Below the pieces are notes generated by a model, which was given only the letters and a program-made list of their open reading frames with translations, had not been told where the DNA came from and did not search any database. Made by a program: the position numbers and the translations under genes. A stretch of 64,000 nt of DNA from Dipetalonema caudispina (taxonomy: Eukaryota; Nematoda; Chromadorea; Rhabditida; Onchocercidae), in assembly GCA_013365325.1 (NCBI GenBank), contig JABVXV010000029.1:186001-250000 (forward strand), in the 5' to 3' direction. How positions within the stretch are numbered: the first letter of the stretch is position 1; the number at the start of each line of letters is the position of its first letter. Shown here one piece after another: positions 24,959 to 38,200 of this stretch.

Positions 24959-27808
24959 TCATAGTAACGAAAATACAAAATTACGTTCTCGATCTTCGTC
25001 CCATTTTTGTTGCATTTCAAATTTACTACGTAATTCTTCCCATCGTTGACGTCTTCTGGAATGTTGAATCATTTCATTATACTTCTAATAAAAAGCAATC
25101 AGACAATCCTCAACCGAGGTAAAACAATTGCTTCGCGAATTCTCGAGAATGATCATAATCTCACACACACTCTTTCGAAATTCACTGTTTAACATACAAT
25201 AACTGTTTGTGAGCTTCAAATTCCGGATCGGTCTCGAAATCGGATTCGCTAATATCGGATGTATAACGATCAGATCGAAAAGCAAATGGTGTCAACGAAC
25301 GATGATTTCTAGATGATGATGGACCATAATCAGACCAAGATGATTCATCACTGCTAAAATTAATTAGGTCAGAAAAGAATGACACAATTTTTCTCTCTTT
25401 CCGGAAATTTCTCCAACATTATACGTACCTGCAAGCATCTTGATATTTTTTTGGTAGTGATCCATCTACTTTCTTACAACTGCATTCTGAAATTTTCCGC
25501 AATTTTGTGGACTTCTTACGTCGTGCTTTTCCACTTTCTTTTTCCAGTTTCCGTTTCAATGATGAGCTTACTTTCTTCAGATGTATAAAATTACAAAATC
25601 CACCACGACTACATTCTCTGCAATATGACTCTGCAATAAACATCATTGCACTGTCATTAAATTTTTCGAATCTATTTATAAATGAATAATTGTTAAGTCT
25701 AACCCATTTTCGTATTGTCGGCAGCAGGCATCACGGAAATCGGAAACCGGTGAGAGTTCACAATGAATAGGTTTACCATCGAACCAGCGATTATTCAAAG
25801 CTTTCATTGCATTACTTGCATTAGATTCATGCAGAAACTAAAGTTAAATTTCAAATAATTTTGAACTTTTATTGCTCTTAACCATCTCTATTATTTACAA
25901 TCAGTTAAATATAATTTTTACTTCAAATTTAAGATTTACAATTAGATTGAGAACTATCCAGTATTTTATTTAACAAGTAATGCAATAAGATTACGTCTTA
26001 AATTACTCGGATCTATCCTATACCTCATAATATTTAACTTACTTTGACGTAAACATTGCCAAGCATATGTTCACCAGCATTATCACATACATTCATTTCT
26101 TCAATTTCACCGTATTCTTCATCAATTTCCAAATAAACCTCACGGAAAAATTCGTCAAATTCACGTTGCTCTCTTTCTTTAGGAAGATCTGAAAGAGATA
26201 ATACCAAAGGTATCTTTCGTTCTCGAATTAAAATGATAATTTCAACAGTTTAAATTCAATCTCTCCTACAGAACATAAACCCGCTATGCTTATCCTTAAT
26301 CATTTCTTACCCAATTCTTACTTATCCTAGTGATACCATTATTACCTATCAAGAATGTTAACCATATGGTAATATAACATACCTTGTCGAATGATACCAC
26401 CAAAGTGATAGAAATTTTTCAATAAGATCGTCTGAAATTATTTGAAATTATATGGTTTCCTTAGGTATTTAATGCGAAAATTCTTTGGTCTTTTGTTTTA
26501 TTCGATGTAAAAATAAAGAGAAAATTAAGATAAGCAATTTAAATGGTAATTACCTTACTAGAAGTTGGTCGTGTGTGAAGCCTAGAACATTTATCACCGT
26601 GTCGGCAGGCACCAATTTTCAAGTAAAACAAACAATTTACCCTGTAAAATTTTTAAAATTTATGCATTAAAAAACTTTTCGACAAATTTTTAATATTTAC
26701 TTCGAAAAAGAAACTTCGCAAAAGTTTCAAATGTCGTAATTTCGTTAGCAGTACATATTACTACTTAGTGAATCCATTTGCTACGGTAAAAAGATCATTT
26801 CAAAAGATCGTAGAGATCTTTCAAAATAATTTCTCCTTATCAAAACATTCTGTTAATTTATCAAATTAGGCAACATTTCGATAGTCCTGAAGAAATGATA
26901 GATATTGAGACAAAAATTTGAACTTTCATACTTCAAAATATAACTTTCTTCTTAGATTAAATTACTAATTAAATATTTAATTCGAGAATAATATCAAACG
27001 GAGATGAGGGAGAAATAAATTGTTAAGTACGAGTTATGTTCTGTAAATCTCCCCGAGAATTTTGAATATGTCGAAAATAAATTATCGAGAATAAAATGTT
27101 ATGCCTTTAAAGTATAAAAGATATGAAATCCAAGTCGTATTACTCGAGGAAATTACTGCAACTGATAAATTAAAAGAAAAAATGGTTGCATATTTGATGA
27201 AGAAAATTGTCTTTTTCTGAAAAAAAAAAAAGGAATATAATTTTAATAGCATTTGAATAGATGCTAAATTAGAGAAAATGAGAAGGAAAATTTTGCAAAA
27301 AGCAAAATTTTATCTGAAATAAAAAAATAATGCATTGAAAGTTTAGTCAGTTAAAACAATTTATAATAACTGAAAATTGCGAAGAAGTTCCATTTCTGCA
27401 TTACATTTTCCTTCATGCAATATTGATGTACCACGAAAACTTACAATAATATAATGAAAGAAATAATTACCTTAGTAATCTAATGAAAGAATTAATTAGA
27501 CTAAATTATAAATTATTAACTCAGATTAGAATTGTTGAAGATAGCAGAAAATAATGATAAAGTTAAACAACATAAATAATTATTTCACTTTGAATTATTA
27601 AAATGTGATATTTGTTTTGGAAAATGTTAAACAAAAGAAATGATAGATTAGTTAGTGACAGATGATGACACGAATGGAAACATTTTGAATTGTTAAAAAA
27701 AAAAAAGAAAAGAAAAAAATTGCAAGCATAAATTATAACAGACCTGTGCTTCTGTTGAGTATTCGATTTTGCTTGCACCAATTTATCATTGCAACATTCG
27801 TCAAGCAT
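24959..27808 (-). CDS. U2AF1: U2AF small-subunit (U2AF35) homologue with acidic/Ser tail
   Basis: Splicing factor that reads the AG at 3' splice sites as partner of the large U2AF subunit. Minus-strand exons: 27808-27744, 26641-26554, 26431-26383, 26188-26043, 25837-25704, 25617-25429, 25353-25194, 25084-24959; 318 residues. Seen: CCCH zinc finger 1 at about 25-44 ([14 protein letters not shown]), U2AF-homology RRM ([37 protein letters not shown]), and zinc finger 2 at about 154-172 ([20 protein letters not shown]). Odd points: the usual MAEYLAS-type N-terminus is replaced by [12 protein letters not shown], and no Arg-Ser/Gly tail follows. Instead there is a Lys-rich, then Ser/Asp/Glu-rich, then coiled-coil-like tail ([19 protein letters not shown]). 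It could be the only U2AF35 or a divergent paralogue. Exon 1 is the least certain part (intron 1 is 1.1 kb), but its donor and phase fit. Confidence 0.88.
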
Positions 27809-29689
27809 GCGATTTTACACCAAATAATCATCAAAAAGCAATCTCATCGCTTATCATTGTAGGAAATTATCAAAAATATGACGATGATACCGAACGACAG
27901 GCAATAGTTTAACAAACGTGTGAAATCACTTTGTTATTCGATTTTTTAATTCACGTAAATTTTTAACGTTACACGTTATTTTCGAATTAGTTAATCGATT
28001 TGAATTCAATTATTCAATTTATTAATTATGCATATTTTTGATATCACACACGTTATTTTCGAATTATTTAATCGATTTGAATTCAATTATTCAATTTATT
28101 GATTATGCATATTTTTGACATCACACACGTTATTTTCGAATTAGTTAATCGATTTGAATTCAAATTTTAAGCTAAGCTTATTGAAATACGAATTGATGAG
28201 ATGTTAAATAAGCTAAAGAGTTAAAATTATTTTCCAAAAAAAAAAAAAAAAAAACAATCAATTGTTAGAATAACATGTAATTTATTCAAAAAACAAAAAA
28301 GAAAAAAGCTTATAAATATTTTTCATGACTTTAACCATTGTCATTTATTCATGCCGAAATAACAATGAAAATAATAATTACTGATGCTCTTCATGTTTGA
28401 TTTATTATTATGGACTTGTAATTAATTGAAATGAAATACATCATATCATATATCATATTAATGATAAACGATAAGAATAATGATAAGAAATGAGACGATA
28501 ATTTTTGAATGATTTATTTTCTATTAAAAGTACATTTCTGAAATGAAATTAAAAATGTTTTCTTAAGAGATTTTTTTCGTTTTCTTTCCAAAAATTAGAA
28601 TTTTTCTAACAGTCAAAAGAGGAAATTTTTTAAGAGTTAAAAAAAAAGAAAATCTTTTAAAGAGATTTTTTGAATAAAATATAAAATTTAATTTCGATGT
28701 TACAGTTTTCGAGGTATTTTGCGCAAATGACTAATTGTTGTCAGTGGAAGCACGAAGGATGGATTTTGTGAAATATTTGAAGTTTGGAAAAGTTTTTTTA
28801 GAAGAAACCAAACATTGTATAACCCGCTAATTAAGTTAGGAAGAGAATTTTAATGAATGAGATTAATCCATCTCAAAATATTGTCTTCGTCTTTATCAGA
28901 AAGAATTTATAATGTTTCATGAGAATTTACTTGGATTTTCAGAAACGAAAATTGAAAAATACATATGAACAAAAGCCGTACTAGTAAAAAGGGCATCTAC
29001 TTGAGCAATAAGCAAGCAACACTGAAATGGGAGCTTAAGGCCAAATCAATAATCAGCCTTAGACGAGGGTAGACTTTAGGCCAAACCATCCATACTCCAT
29101 CTCACAATCGATCCTCTTATCTTCTAAGCTCTCTAAATGTCAATAAAATAACTCACCAAACAGCTTCCTATTATGCTAAGCACCAAAAGTGAAGATAAAC
29201 GATCGTTATAACTTAATGGGTCACTTAGAAAATAAGTGAAATCATTAAAGAGTTATTTTTGAAACAAATAAACTTGAGGTAAATTTGTTAACTTCCCTAT
29301 TTTTTTATATATTTTTTTGCAAGGAATAATTTACGTAAAAGTCAGGAGTTCGCTCTCTAATTTCCGTGTACTGTGTCTTATGTGACTGTTACATATTTTA
29401 TTAAGAAATTCCTTATCACACTACAATTTATAAAAGAATAAATAAATAGAAAGATATGACAAAATAGATAAACATGCCAAAGTAACAAGGTGTATGACCA
29501 AAATAACAATATTAAAATCTATAAAATGAACAAAATTACCAAATTCAACTTTTAAATTCAATCATCCCAATTTGAAAAATTATCAATTCAGCTTTCAGCA
29601 ATTTTTTCTTATCAAAAGTTATGAAGATCTTCTGGGAAGTCTGAATAAAACAAAAACGAATCGTAACAATGAGCAAATTTGGGAAAGGA
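27809..29689. other. Intergenic region upstream of the U2AF35 homologue and 3' of INTS13
   Basis: AT-rich DNA with no supported gene. It holds the 77-bp tandem repeat listed separately and poly-A runs near 28237. TTTATT at 29397-29402 is a minus-strand AATAAA about 290 nt after the INTS13 stop. Confidence 0.55.
27969..28162. repeat. 77-bp tandem repeat, about 2.5 copies
   Basis: The phrase CACGTTATTTTCGAATTA recurs with CGTT at 27974, 28051 and 28128, a spacing of exactly 77 bp. The units are almost identical; differences include TTAGTT versus TTATTT, and TTAATT versus TTGATT. Each unit contains TAATCGATTTGAATTCAATT. The array lies about 160 bp upstream of the U2AF35-like start codon, in its probable promoter region. 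Confidence 0.9.
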
Positions 29690-32600
29690 TCACACAGCTT
29701 CAGCATCACCTTTGTTGGATGATTTGCTGAGATCGAGATTTGGATAAAGTACAGCAGGCTTATTGCCAGCCTTCACACGACCAACGAAATCTTTCCATTT
29801 CGTCAAGTGTTCCTTCTGGTATCGTTCAAGGTAATAATCGTAAAGATTCAGCTTTTCTAAACAGAAAAGAAATTTAGTACTTGAGGTTACAACTCGTCGA
29901 ACGAATAACATTTGATGAAAATGAACATCATCACTATTAATATCTCTTTCCTAACCTACAAATAATCAAAAGTACCATTTGGTCCCCATGTGTATATGGC
30001 TTTTCGTGGCTTTTTTACCACCGGAGACATGCTACGACTTTTTGGTTGCATTGTATCCACTGGTGATTGACTCCTCATTGTTGAAACAGATGAAGAACTG
30101 GACTGCAATCTACAAAAGAGAAAAATTACGGACACCATGACATATATAAATTTTGGACAACCAACAAGACTGCTTTCCTTTTAATAAGTCCTGTTCCTTC
30201 TTGTACAGCATATTATAAATTGATACGAAATACATTCTCATTGCATTTTGTAAGAAAAAAAGATTACTGAGCGGTGCGGACTGAAACATCTTGCACCGAA
30301 AGATGAGTTGCACGATCAAGACCCGAAATCTGCAACGAATTTAAGAAATAATACGAACGAAATATAAAACACAAAACCGCATTCGTAATTTCGACATATT
30401 TCTCGTATGATATTATAATCAAAGTGTGGATAAGAAGTTTATTCAAATTCCTAGAAAAGACCAATAGCTGGATATGCTAAAATATAATGAGAAGTGTACT
30501 TGCAGGAACATGTTGAACACTTCAAGGTGCCTTGCCGAATGGTTCACATAGTTATGTAAATGATTCAGTAGCTCTTCACAGGCATATCGGAACTGTTCAT
30601 CCCTGCAAGGAATTTTAAACTAAGAAGAAACAATGGATTGATGAAAAAGTCTTGAAAAGATCAATGTGATAAAAATGATCATTCTGTTACTGTACTTTAC
30701 ATGTTTCAGAGAAAAACACTTTATTAATATTAATTCTTTTTTTCTCCATTAAATCCTGGTTTTCAAAGATTAAAATCTATTTCCTCACCTACTAAGTGGA
30801 TTTTTGAATTTTACGCAATCTACACTTTTCGAAGTAAGTGGCTCCTTCGAATCCTTGTAAGCCATTAGCGCATAGATGCATTCTCGACATTTATTAACAT
30901 CACTTGTTGAAAGTTCATTGCGTCGTATTAAAGTTAATAGTGGATCGAATTTCTGGAAGTTGAAACTATCAATGCAGTTCAATATTTAATTCGACGAGAC
31001 TCACTGAGTAATTTCTTAAAAATAAACCGAAGCAATGCATAATGACAGTACTTTGGGTATATTGTATATGAAAGCTTCATTTAGCTTGGAGGGCCAGTAG
31101 CGAGTTAGCCTCAATAACTGCTTCCGTGCTTGTTCATTATATACCGATTCGTCGTCGACTAACAAAGATGGAACATCTGTAAAAGACAAACTTAACGAAG
31201 TTTCCGATTTTAATCTTACAAGGTCCAACATATACTCTATTGATATTACAAAATTTTTTTTGGAAATTTTGGAAAATTCAGTGCAAAAAAAAGAAATTGA
31301 ATGGAAACTACCTGCTACATGTGAAACAACAAGACGCGCTTCTTTCATAAAAGTAGCAAAATCAGCAACACGAAGTGGTGCACTCGGTTTAGGTAGCACT
31401 GTGCTTGTCAAGAGCTTCTTATCATCAAATACTGCTGCAAAGAAGACAACTAAGAAATCAGGAATGTTTTACAATAAAGGTTATAAAAACTACGCTTACG
31501 ATGATTTCCGATGTGCACTGTATGCATATAAATCCTCCCTGCATGACACATTAACAAATGTGAAATGAGCTTCTGATTAACATTCGGTGTAACGTCTCGT
31601 GGCAAATGTACATTTTGTTTCAACACCTAAATCAATTACAAACCGATCAGAAGAGATTATTAACAATTGAGTTACACCGTACGGTTTAGCCATATTTATT
31701 TGTTTCCTAGTAAAGAAAATAAAAACCCTCGTGCTCAATGAAAGTTTTTCTTTATGTTTGAAACTTGAAGTAAAGACAGAAATTTTAGTAATAAAATGTT
31801 ACTTCGAGCATAACATTTCTGCCACTGAGGAGAAATGAAGTAAGGCAGACAGATGGTCGACCATTGACGCTTGCTGGCGATATAGGAAGTGAGGAAATGC
31901 ATCGAGGGAACTGGAAAGAAAACATTCATATTTCTTCTTTGTCTCTCGATTTCCATGTTTCATTAACTATGACAGGGAAAATAAAATAAAAACCTGATTC
32001 CAACGATTTTTGGCAGATGGAGTTGTCCAAGCTAGTCTGACGGTTTCATAATCGCCAGGATTAACAGTAATTCGTAATTTAGAACCTGATCCGACCAAGC
32101 CATATTGCTGCAACAAATGATGACTTCGACGAGGATGGAATACCTCCACATCATAGTTCACAGACTGTCCCTGTTGCGCTTCTTCCTGAAAATTATATTA
32201 ATGCCAAAACTTAAATTTAAACTACGGAATTTGGGATTGTATAAGATTTGTTCATAAAAGCTGACCTTCATTGGTATACTAGTAACCGTCGTTGAGGCTA
32301 AATCAAAGTGCTTCAGAATAACACCATGCAAAACAGGTCTTAGTGATGGACCAGCTTCAGCGCAGACAACACTACACGAAACGTATTCGTTCAGCTACAA
32401 AGAATAAACTTCAAATTGATAAAAAATTTTTGAAACAAATACATTAAACAATCATATGAAAAAAAAAAAAAAAAAAAAACAGAAAATGAATTACACATGG
32501 TAGAAAGAACGGTTTAATTTCGAGGTAAAAAAGGTTAAAACCGTGTTCCAAAGTAATTGAAAAAAACAAAATAAAGCAACCTTGGTGAGCGGTTTAGCGG

Positions 32601-34625
32601 TTGGAAGATAGATTTTATCCTTATTGCCATCTGTCACTGGATAAATAATGATGAAATAAACTTGCACATGCGTGATTGGAGCAAAACTAAAATACATAAA
32701 AAGTGTCTATACAATACATGCTTCAGAGTTTTCTTTGTCTTTCCGTTCCTTCTTCTTCGCCATTTGCAGACGTAACGAAAATTTAGAGGTGAATTCTAAA
32801 CAGAAAATTGCTTCTTAGCACTAACTTTTTGTCACCATCCAAAGCTTTTACAATTTTATTGCGACTGATAATATCTTCGGTGATATGTTTCGTCAGCATA
32901 GCAATATCTTCATCACTGAAATATCCTCACCAGTTACAACTAATCACGCTTTCAGCAAAGTATTACTCAGTTTTAAACCAAGCAAACCGATTGATAATAC
33001 TAATTTTTTATGAATGATATTTTTTTTCAAGTTAAATATCAAGAAGTTCTCAACTACAACATATACCTCTTAAGAGAAGTGAAAACAACAATAGAGCCCA
33101 TATTTGGAAACGCTTTCTTGATACCACTTTCGACTGTTAATGTATGCATTTCTTGTTTTGCAAGCTTCATTTTTAGTGACAGACCATTCAAACGATTCTG
33201 AAAAGAAAACAAATATGTTAGTTAGTTTTTGTATATTTCCTTGAATCTAAAGTGAAATAACCATTAACACAACTACAAGTAATGTAACTACGATGATTTG
33301 ATCTTTGTCAAGAAGTCTACTTTTTACGATAGTGAACATCTAAAGTCTACCGTATATTTCTTATTATTCAAATCCGCTTTCTTCTTATCATCAACAAAGT
33401 TGAGTAAATCTTCTTTACTCCCCAGCTGTATCTCATCATTATGCTGTCTCGTACTGCTTTCGCCACGTTTACTGCATTTTCCAAAACATTTGAAACCGGA
33501 ATTCAAATCGGACTGCTTTTTCTGTAACTCTGTCAACTCACTGATCGCTTCAACAGCGATCGAGATACCATTAATTATTGAACAGGATGATAAATCTGCT
33601 TTAGCATCCGGGACGCCACAAGATGCAAATGATTTTAATAACTGAAAAAAAAAATTAATTTGTAGAATTTGGGAATAAAAAAAATATAAATTTCAGTCAA
33701 AAATTTGAAGGTGCTCAAGCATTAACAACATAAAATGATACTAGCAATGTGAACAAGTTTCCATTCCTGACATTAAAAAATCTTTCTATTACATCTCGAG
33801 GTTTAGGATCTCGTATTTCTTGATTGATTTCCTACAATGAAATACGAACCTGATTTAGTGAAATAAGTTGTGTGCCCCAGTTTGGTGTCAGAAATCTTCC
33901 AACAAAATCGGAAATTACGAAACGCATTAGTCGCACACCATCTGGATAAATTTCATCAACGATTCGATGGAATTCAAAGGCTGATTCAACGGCACAAGTC
34001 CAAAGCGTCTTCTCTACATGATTTACTACACGCATCTGTCCCGTTGTTGAATCTTTCAGTGGAACATCGATTTTCTGCAAAGAAGTCTAACTTGACTTGT
34101 AAGAATATCAACGACTATACTATCTTTACTCATGAATGCTTCATCCTTATCCAAAATTACCTCTACCATCCTGCATAATATCTACCTTACTCTTTTCTAT
34201 CGTTACGACTACCATGAAGAGAGACAAAGTCCAAAATTAAAAATTTGCATATTTCTGTAAATATATGCATATATATATAAGTACTGTTAATACCTTATTT
34301 ATGTTTAGAAATGGCTAACAAACATACAAGTTAGGGATTAAATATCGAAGAAAAAAAGTGAAGTAGAAAATTCGGATGAATAAATATGACAATTTTATTT
34401 GAATTTAATCAATTTAAAAATTTAAATTGAATGAGAAAAAATGAAGCTAACAAAATTGGAAGAAGTAGCAAAATCGGGTGAATGATCCAAGACAATAACA
34501 GTTTTGTGATCTGGACCTATTATCACATCATTGATCGGTACATCATCTGACATATTCCATAATGCTGATAACGGATCTGTATGAATCCAACGAGTGGAAC
34601 TAGCTGTTATTCCATTAGACATCAT
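29690..34625 (-). CDS. INTS13: INTS13 / Asunder homologue, Integrator subunit
   Basis: Subunit of the Integrator complex; known in other animals also as a regulator of dynein and mitosis. Minus-strand exons: 34625-34452, 34074-33850, 33831-33793, 33641-33351, 33197-33067, 32915-32826, 32686-32581, 32394-32266, 32185-31994, 31910-31803, 31626-31500, 31434-31312, 31176-31052, 30952-30789, 30602-30500, 30329-30268, 30109-29976, 29856-29690; 829 residues (human about 706). Family landmarks: VIVLDHSPDF, KTLWTCAVESAFEFHRI, IIIYPV, HFDLASTTVTSIPMK, NYDVEVFHP, SPASVNGRPSVCLTSFLLSG, RVADFATFMKEARL, LTRYWP, RDEQFRYACEELLNH, and the C-terminal KWKDFVGRVKAGNKPAVLY. An extra Lys/Asn/Asp-rich insert of roughly 70 residues sits in exons 4-5. 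The ATG follows a TTTTTATAG acceptor by 8 nt. Exon 12 has a tandem CAGCAG acceptor. The exon 6/7 join was chosen by phase and similarity. Confidence 0.92.
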
Positions 34626-34633
34626 GGATAAAG

Positions 34634-35202
34634 CTATAAAAATTTTTAAACGATTACAATTATGTTGTAAACATTTCAATTTATAGTTATCTTAATTTAG
34701 AATTAAATATAAGAAATACTTTTTGGTAACTTTATTTGATTATAAATTGTTGAAATTAAATAATTCAATGTTTTCAAAGTGTTCATTATATATCTGAAAT
34801 GATGAAAAATTATTGAATGATGACAATCACTGACCTATAATATAATAATTTTCGATAATGACCCAAAATGATCATCAAAATTATACCTATTGTCATATTG
34901 TCAACGTCATTTTCCGCTCCTTCTCATCCATCGCGAGTTGATTCCTACGCTGATCGCATATTGGCAGTTGACCTTTGTCGCGGGTTAATTCAGATGATCA
35001 TAGAAGGAAATTGCAGGAGGGGGAAGGGTACGATGAAATGATACTGGGATGGGTAAAAGAAAAGGGCGTGATAATCATAATTCCTTACAAATTAAAACAA
35101 ATTTTTTTTTTTTTGAATATTTCTTATTGATTCCTTTTTATACGATGTAATTCATTAATTCATATTTCATTATTTTAAATTTACAATTTTATTATTTTAC
35201 AG
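34634..35202. promoter_or_regulatory. Divergent promoter region between INTS13 and NUSAP1
   Basis: About 570 bp separates the 5' acceptor of INTS13 (minus) from that of NUSAP1 (plus). Most is AT-rich, but 34905-35000 is a more GC-rich core (TTTTCCGCTCC, CATCGCGAGTTG, TTGTCGCGGG). No coding sequence is seen. A shared bidirectional promoter is inferred from the geometry alone. Confidence 0.45.
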
Positions 35203-35208
35203 TGACAA

Positions 35209-38200
35209 ATGGAAAATAAATCGATAGATTTGGAAGCTACTCGAAATCGTCTTTCTACGCTGAAATATTCTCAGCTAAGAAAAGCTGCAAAGCGTTACTC
35301 AGTTAATGCTAATCAAAAGGTTATTATTACAAAAATATTTTTGAAATTTACTGATGTATATTCTTTATATGACTTATATGATAGGTTAGCTTCCATGAAT
35401 ATTGTTTGTCATATATTGCTGTACAGCATTCTGATTGTATGGTGATATGTAAGTTTTCGATATGTTTCGTTATAGATATCTTGATCAACTCTAACAATGT
35501 TAATCATGAGAGGTGAATTAGTGTAATTAACTTCATTCCTAATCAGTAGTGAAGCTAGCACAATTGATTTTATTCCTGATTAGTTAAATTCTAGCTGGTT
35601 CGAATCGTTTAATTTTTCTGGTCGTTGGTCTTTCATCAAATTTGTAATAACAATGCTACGAATTATATAGCTTATATTTCATATCACATTAAAGTCAGTT
35701 ATTTACTGTGGATTGAATCATTTGAAAAGTTTTTCAGAAAGAAGTACTAATAATGGAACTATCGAAAATTTGGGGACATCATGAATGCAATAAAGAAAAT
35801 ATTATTCCGAAGAAGGTTGTTGAATCTGAGGTGATGATATGATATGATCATTGTATAGCTTCTTTTCTACACTTTTATTGTTTCATCATATTGCTATGTG
35901 ATCAAACGTTATCCTCTAGCCTTTCCTCATAATACTTTTTAGTTCCTAACCTACTTTCTAAGACATATATTACTATGGTATATCTCTTGTTTCGTATCAG
36001 TTTTTGGTTATAAAATGACAAACAAGCAGATACAGTCCTTTCATCTTACATTATTATGTTTTATTTTCATCAATCTTTAGGTGGTCTTGTCATGTTCACC
36101 TAAAAGTTCACTGGATGAGACACTCAATCAGACTTTTACTGTTGAACGAGATAGTGATAACGATATGGAGCCGTGCAACGATAAGTTAACTGCAACAAGT
36201 TAGAAAAGTTTCCAAATCTTTTTATTTTGCAGCCATAATACTCCTATATGACCCTCTTTCAATTAAGAATTATTTTACAGAAAGGATAGAAGGAAAGGGC
36301 TATAGTCCAAACTAATAATATTCTTTTGCGTCTTTTCCAGATTTTGTTCCAGATGAGGATCCAGTTGAAAAAAAAAACATCTTTCAACGTAGCCAAGAAG
36401 TCAATCTCGTGCAAATAAATGGTTGTAGTTCCATTCAAAAGGTGGAAAAAGATATAAACACTCCTCGTAAGGGCAAATGTGCTGTACCTGGTGCACGTAA
36501 GTATTATTCAGTTATTAATTTTCGTAATTACATACATCATATTGTCATCCCATTATATATCACACTCCCATATAGGCATTTTATGGATTTCTTTTCACTT
36601 AATAATACATCTTCTACTCATATTTTGAACGATTTTTCTAGAAAAAGTGAAGACTCTTATTTACAAAGCAGTGTAGTATCGGTGTTAGTGTGGTTGTTTC
36701 TAAAAATCGTGGAAAGAGAACTTTCAGGAATTTGGAATTTTTAAATAAAGACAATAAAAACTGCAGTATTTCTATAATACATGAAAATTTAGTTGTTGCA
36801 CGATTTGCCGCACTCCATCAAAAATTGGCTGAGAAACAGCCAACTTTGCAAGAGGTAGATGCAAATGTGAAGCGGAAGTTTGCAGAACATGAAAAAGCTG
36901 TTCCTGGTATTTTCAAGGTAAGTTTATATTTCTAGGGCTATCAAACATGTAAATATGGTTAGATTTAGCAGAGAAATTTAAAAATAAGAGGAATAACTTG
37001 GTTGTATTTCACATGTCGACTGCAAAATCTGTCGGTTAGGATTATTTTACTATTGCAATTCTGAATGAAAGAATTGTCTAAAATCTATAGTCTTCGCTTT
37101 TCCACTATACCTGATTCAGTATTGATATGATTCGATTTAAACTGCTTATGATGATTTGAGAAATAGATGGGGTCAAGAATTTAATATTGTGGAACTTGTG
37201 TTTTGCAAACTGTAAATCGAATCATATAAATACTGAATCAGGCATAGGATAAGTAAATATCAGGGTAGCCTTAACTAAATAGAATAATTTAACGGCTAAA
37301 ATTCTAAAGGAAATCTTCAGCCTTCAATCGCGCTACGCTAAAACAGTCGGATAGTCTTAGTGACCTTGAATCAAAGATACTCTTTTCATAAAGTTCTGGG
37401 TAGTTTCTGTAATACTTTATATTTTTAGAGATTAGCTACACCGAAAGTTTCGAAGGAAGCAAAGCGTAGAATGGGAGATGCATTGGAGACTACTGGGTAT
37501 ATTTGTTATAAATTAAGCAATGTGTTGAATGTTTTCGCCATCTAAACCATTTTCTCGTATAATTTCTGCTTCGCTTTCTAGTGGAATATCTTTCCGAATA
37601 TCATAATATGCAACTTCATCAAGAAATTGGGGAAGATATAAGCCACTATAGAAACAGATTGTGTCAGTTCCAAAAACCAGATAAAGAAGCTATGTAAATC
37701 TTTTATTTTTTCTGTTGCGTAATGCGTCTTTGTTCAGGCATAAGTTCAGGAATGCCGATGAAGATCCATCAAAGATGAACTTTTCATTTTCAAAATTGTA
37801 TGGCACAAAAAATGCTTTTACAACGGTGCAGAACTGTGCTGATGCTGCATCACAGTCCAGAATACCCTTACCACGTAGACAAAGGGTGCTGGAGGCATGC
37901 TATTCATTTTTTTTTAATTTTGAGTGACTTCTATGCCTTTTTAAAGATAGTTTAAATTTGTCCAAAGAAGCCAGGGTTTAGAAACCACTTATAACGTTTT
38001 GTAGGTTGGTGTCAAGGAGCTAACGAAAAGACTCAATACTAAACAAGTTCGACGATCCCCAAGACTTATCAAGTTAACTAAGCATGCTAACTCTGCAACC
38101 TTGCCACAAGTGAGCATACGTTTACAGAGACTAGCCACTCCGAAAGGAAAAAATTCTGAAGGTAAACTATTTTGTAGTTGTGTATATTTTATAATATTCT

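Noticed and set aside
32777..32795. A 19-nt micro-exon in INTS13 between exons 6 and 7
   Set aside because: It can be made to fit the phase, but direct joining of 32826 to 32686 uses a better donor (GTTAGT) and matches the family length.
35590..35601. GGTTCGAATCG, resembling a tRNA B box
   Set aside because: No A box, anticodon stem or acceptor stem can be built around it; it sits in NUSAP1 intron 1.
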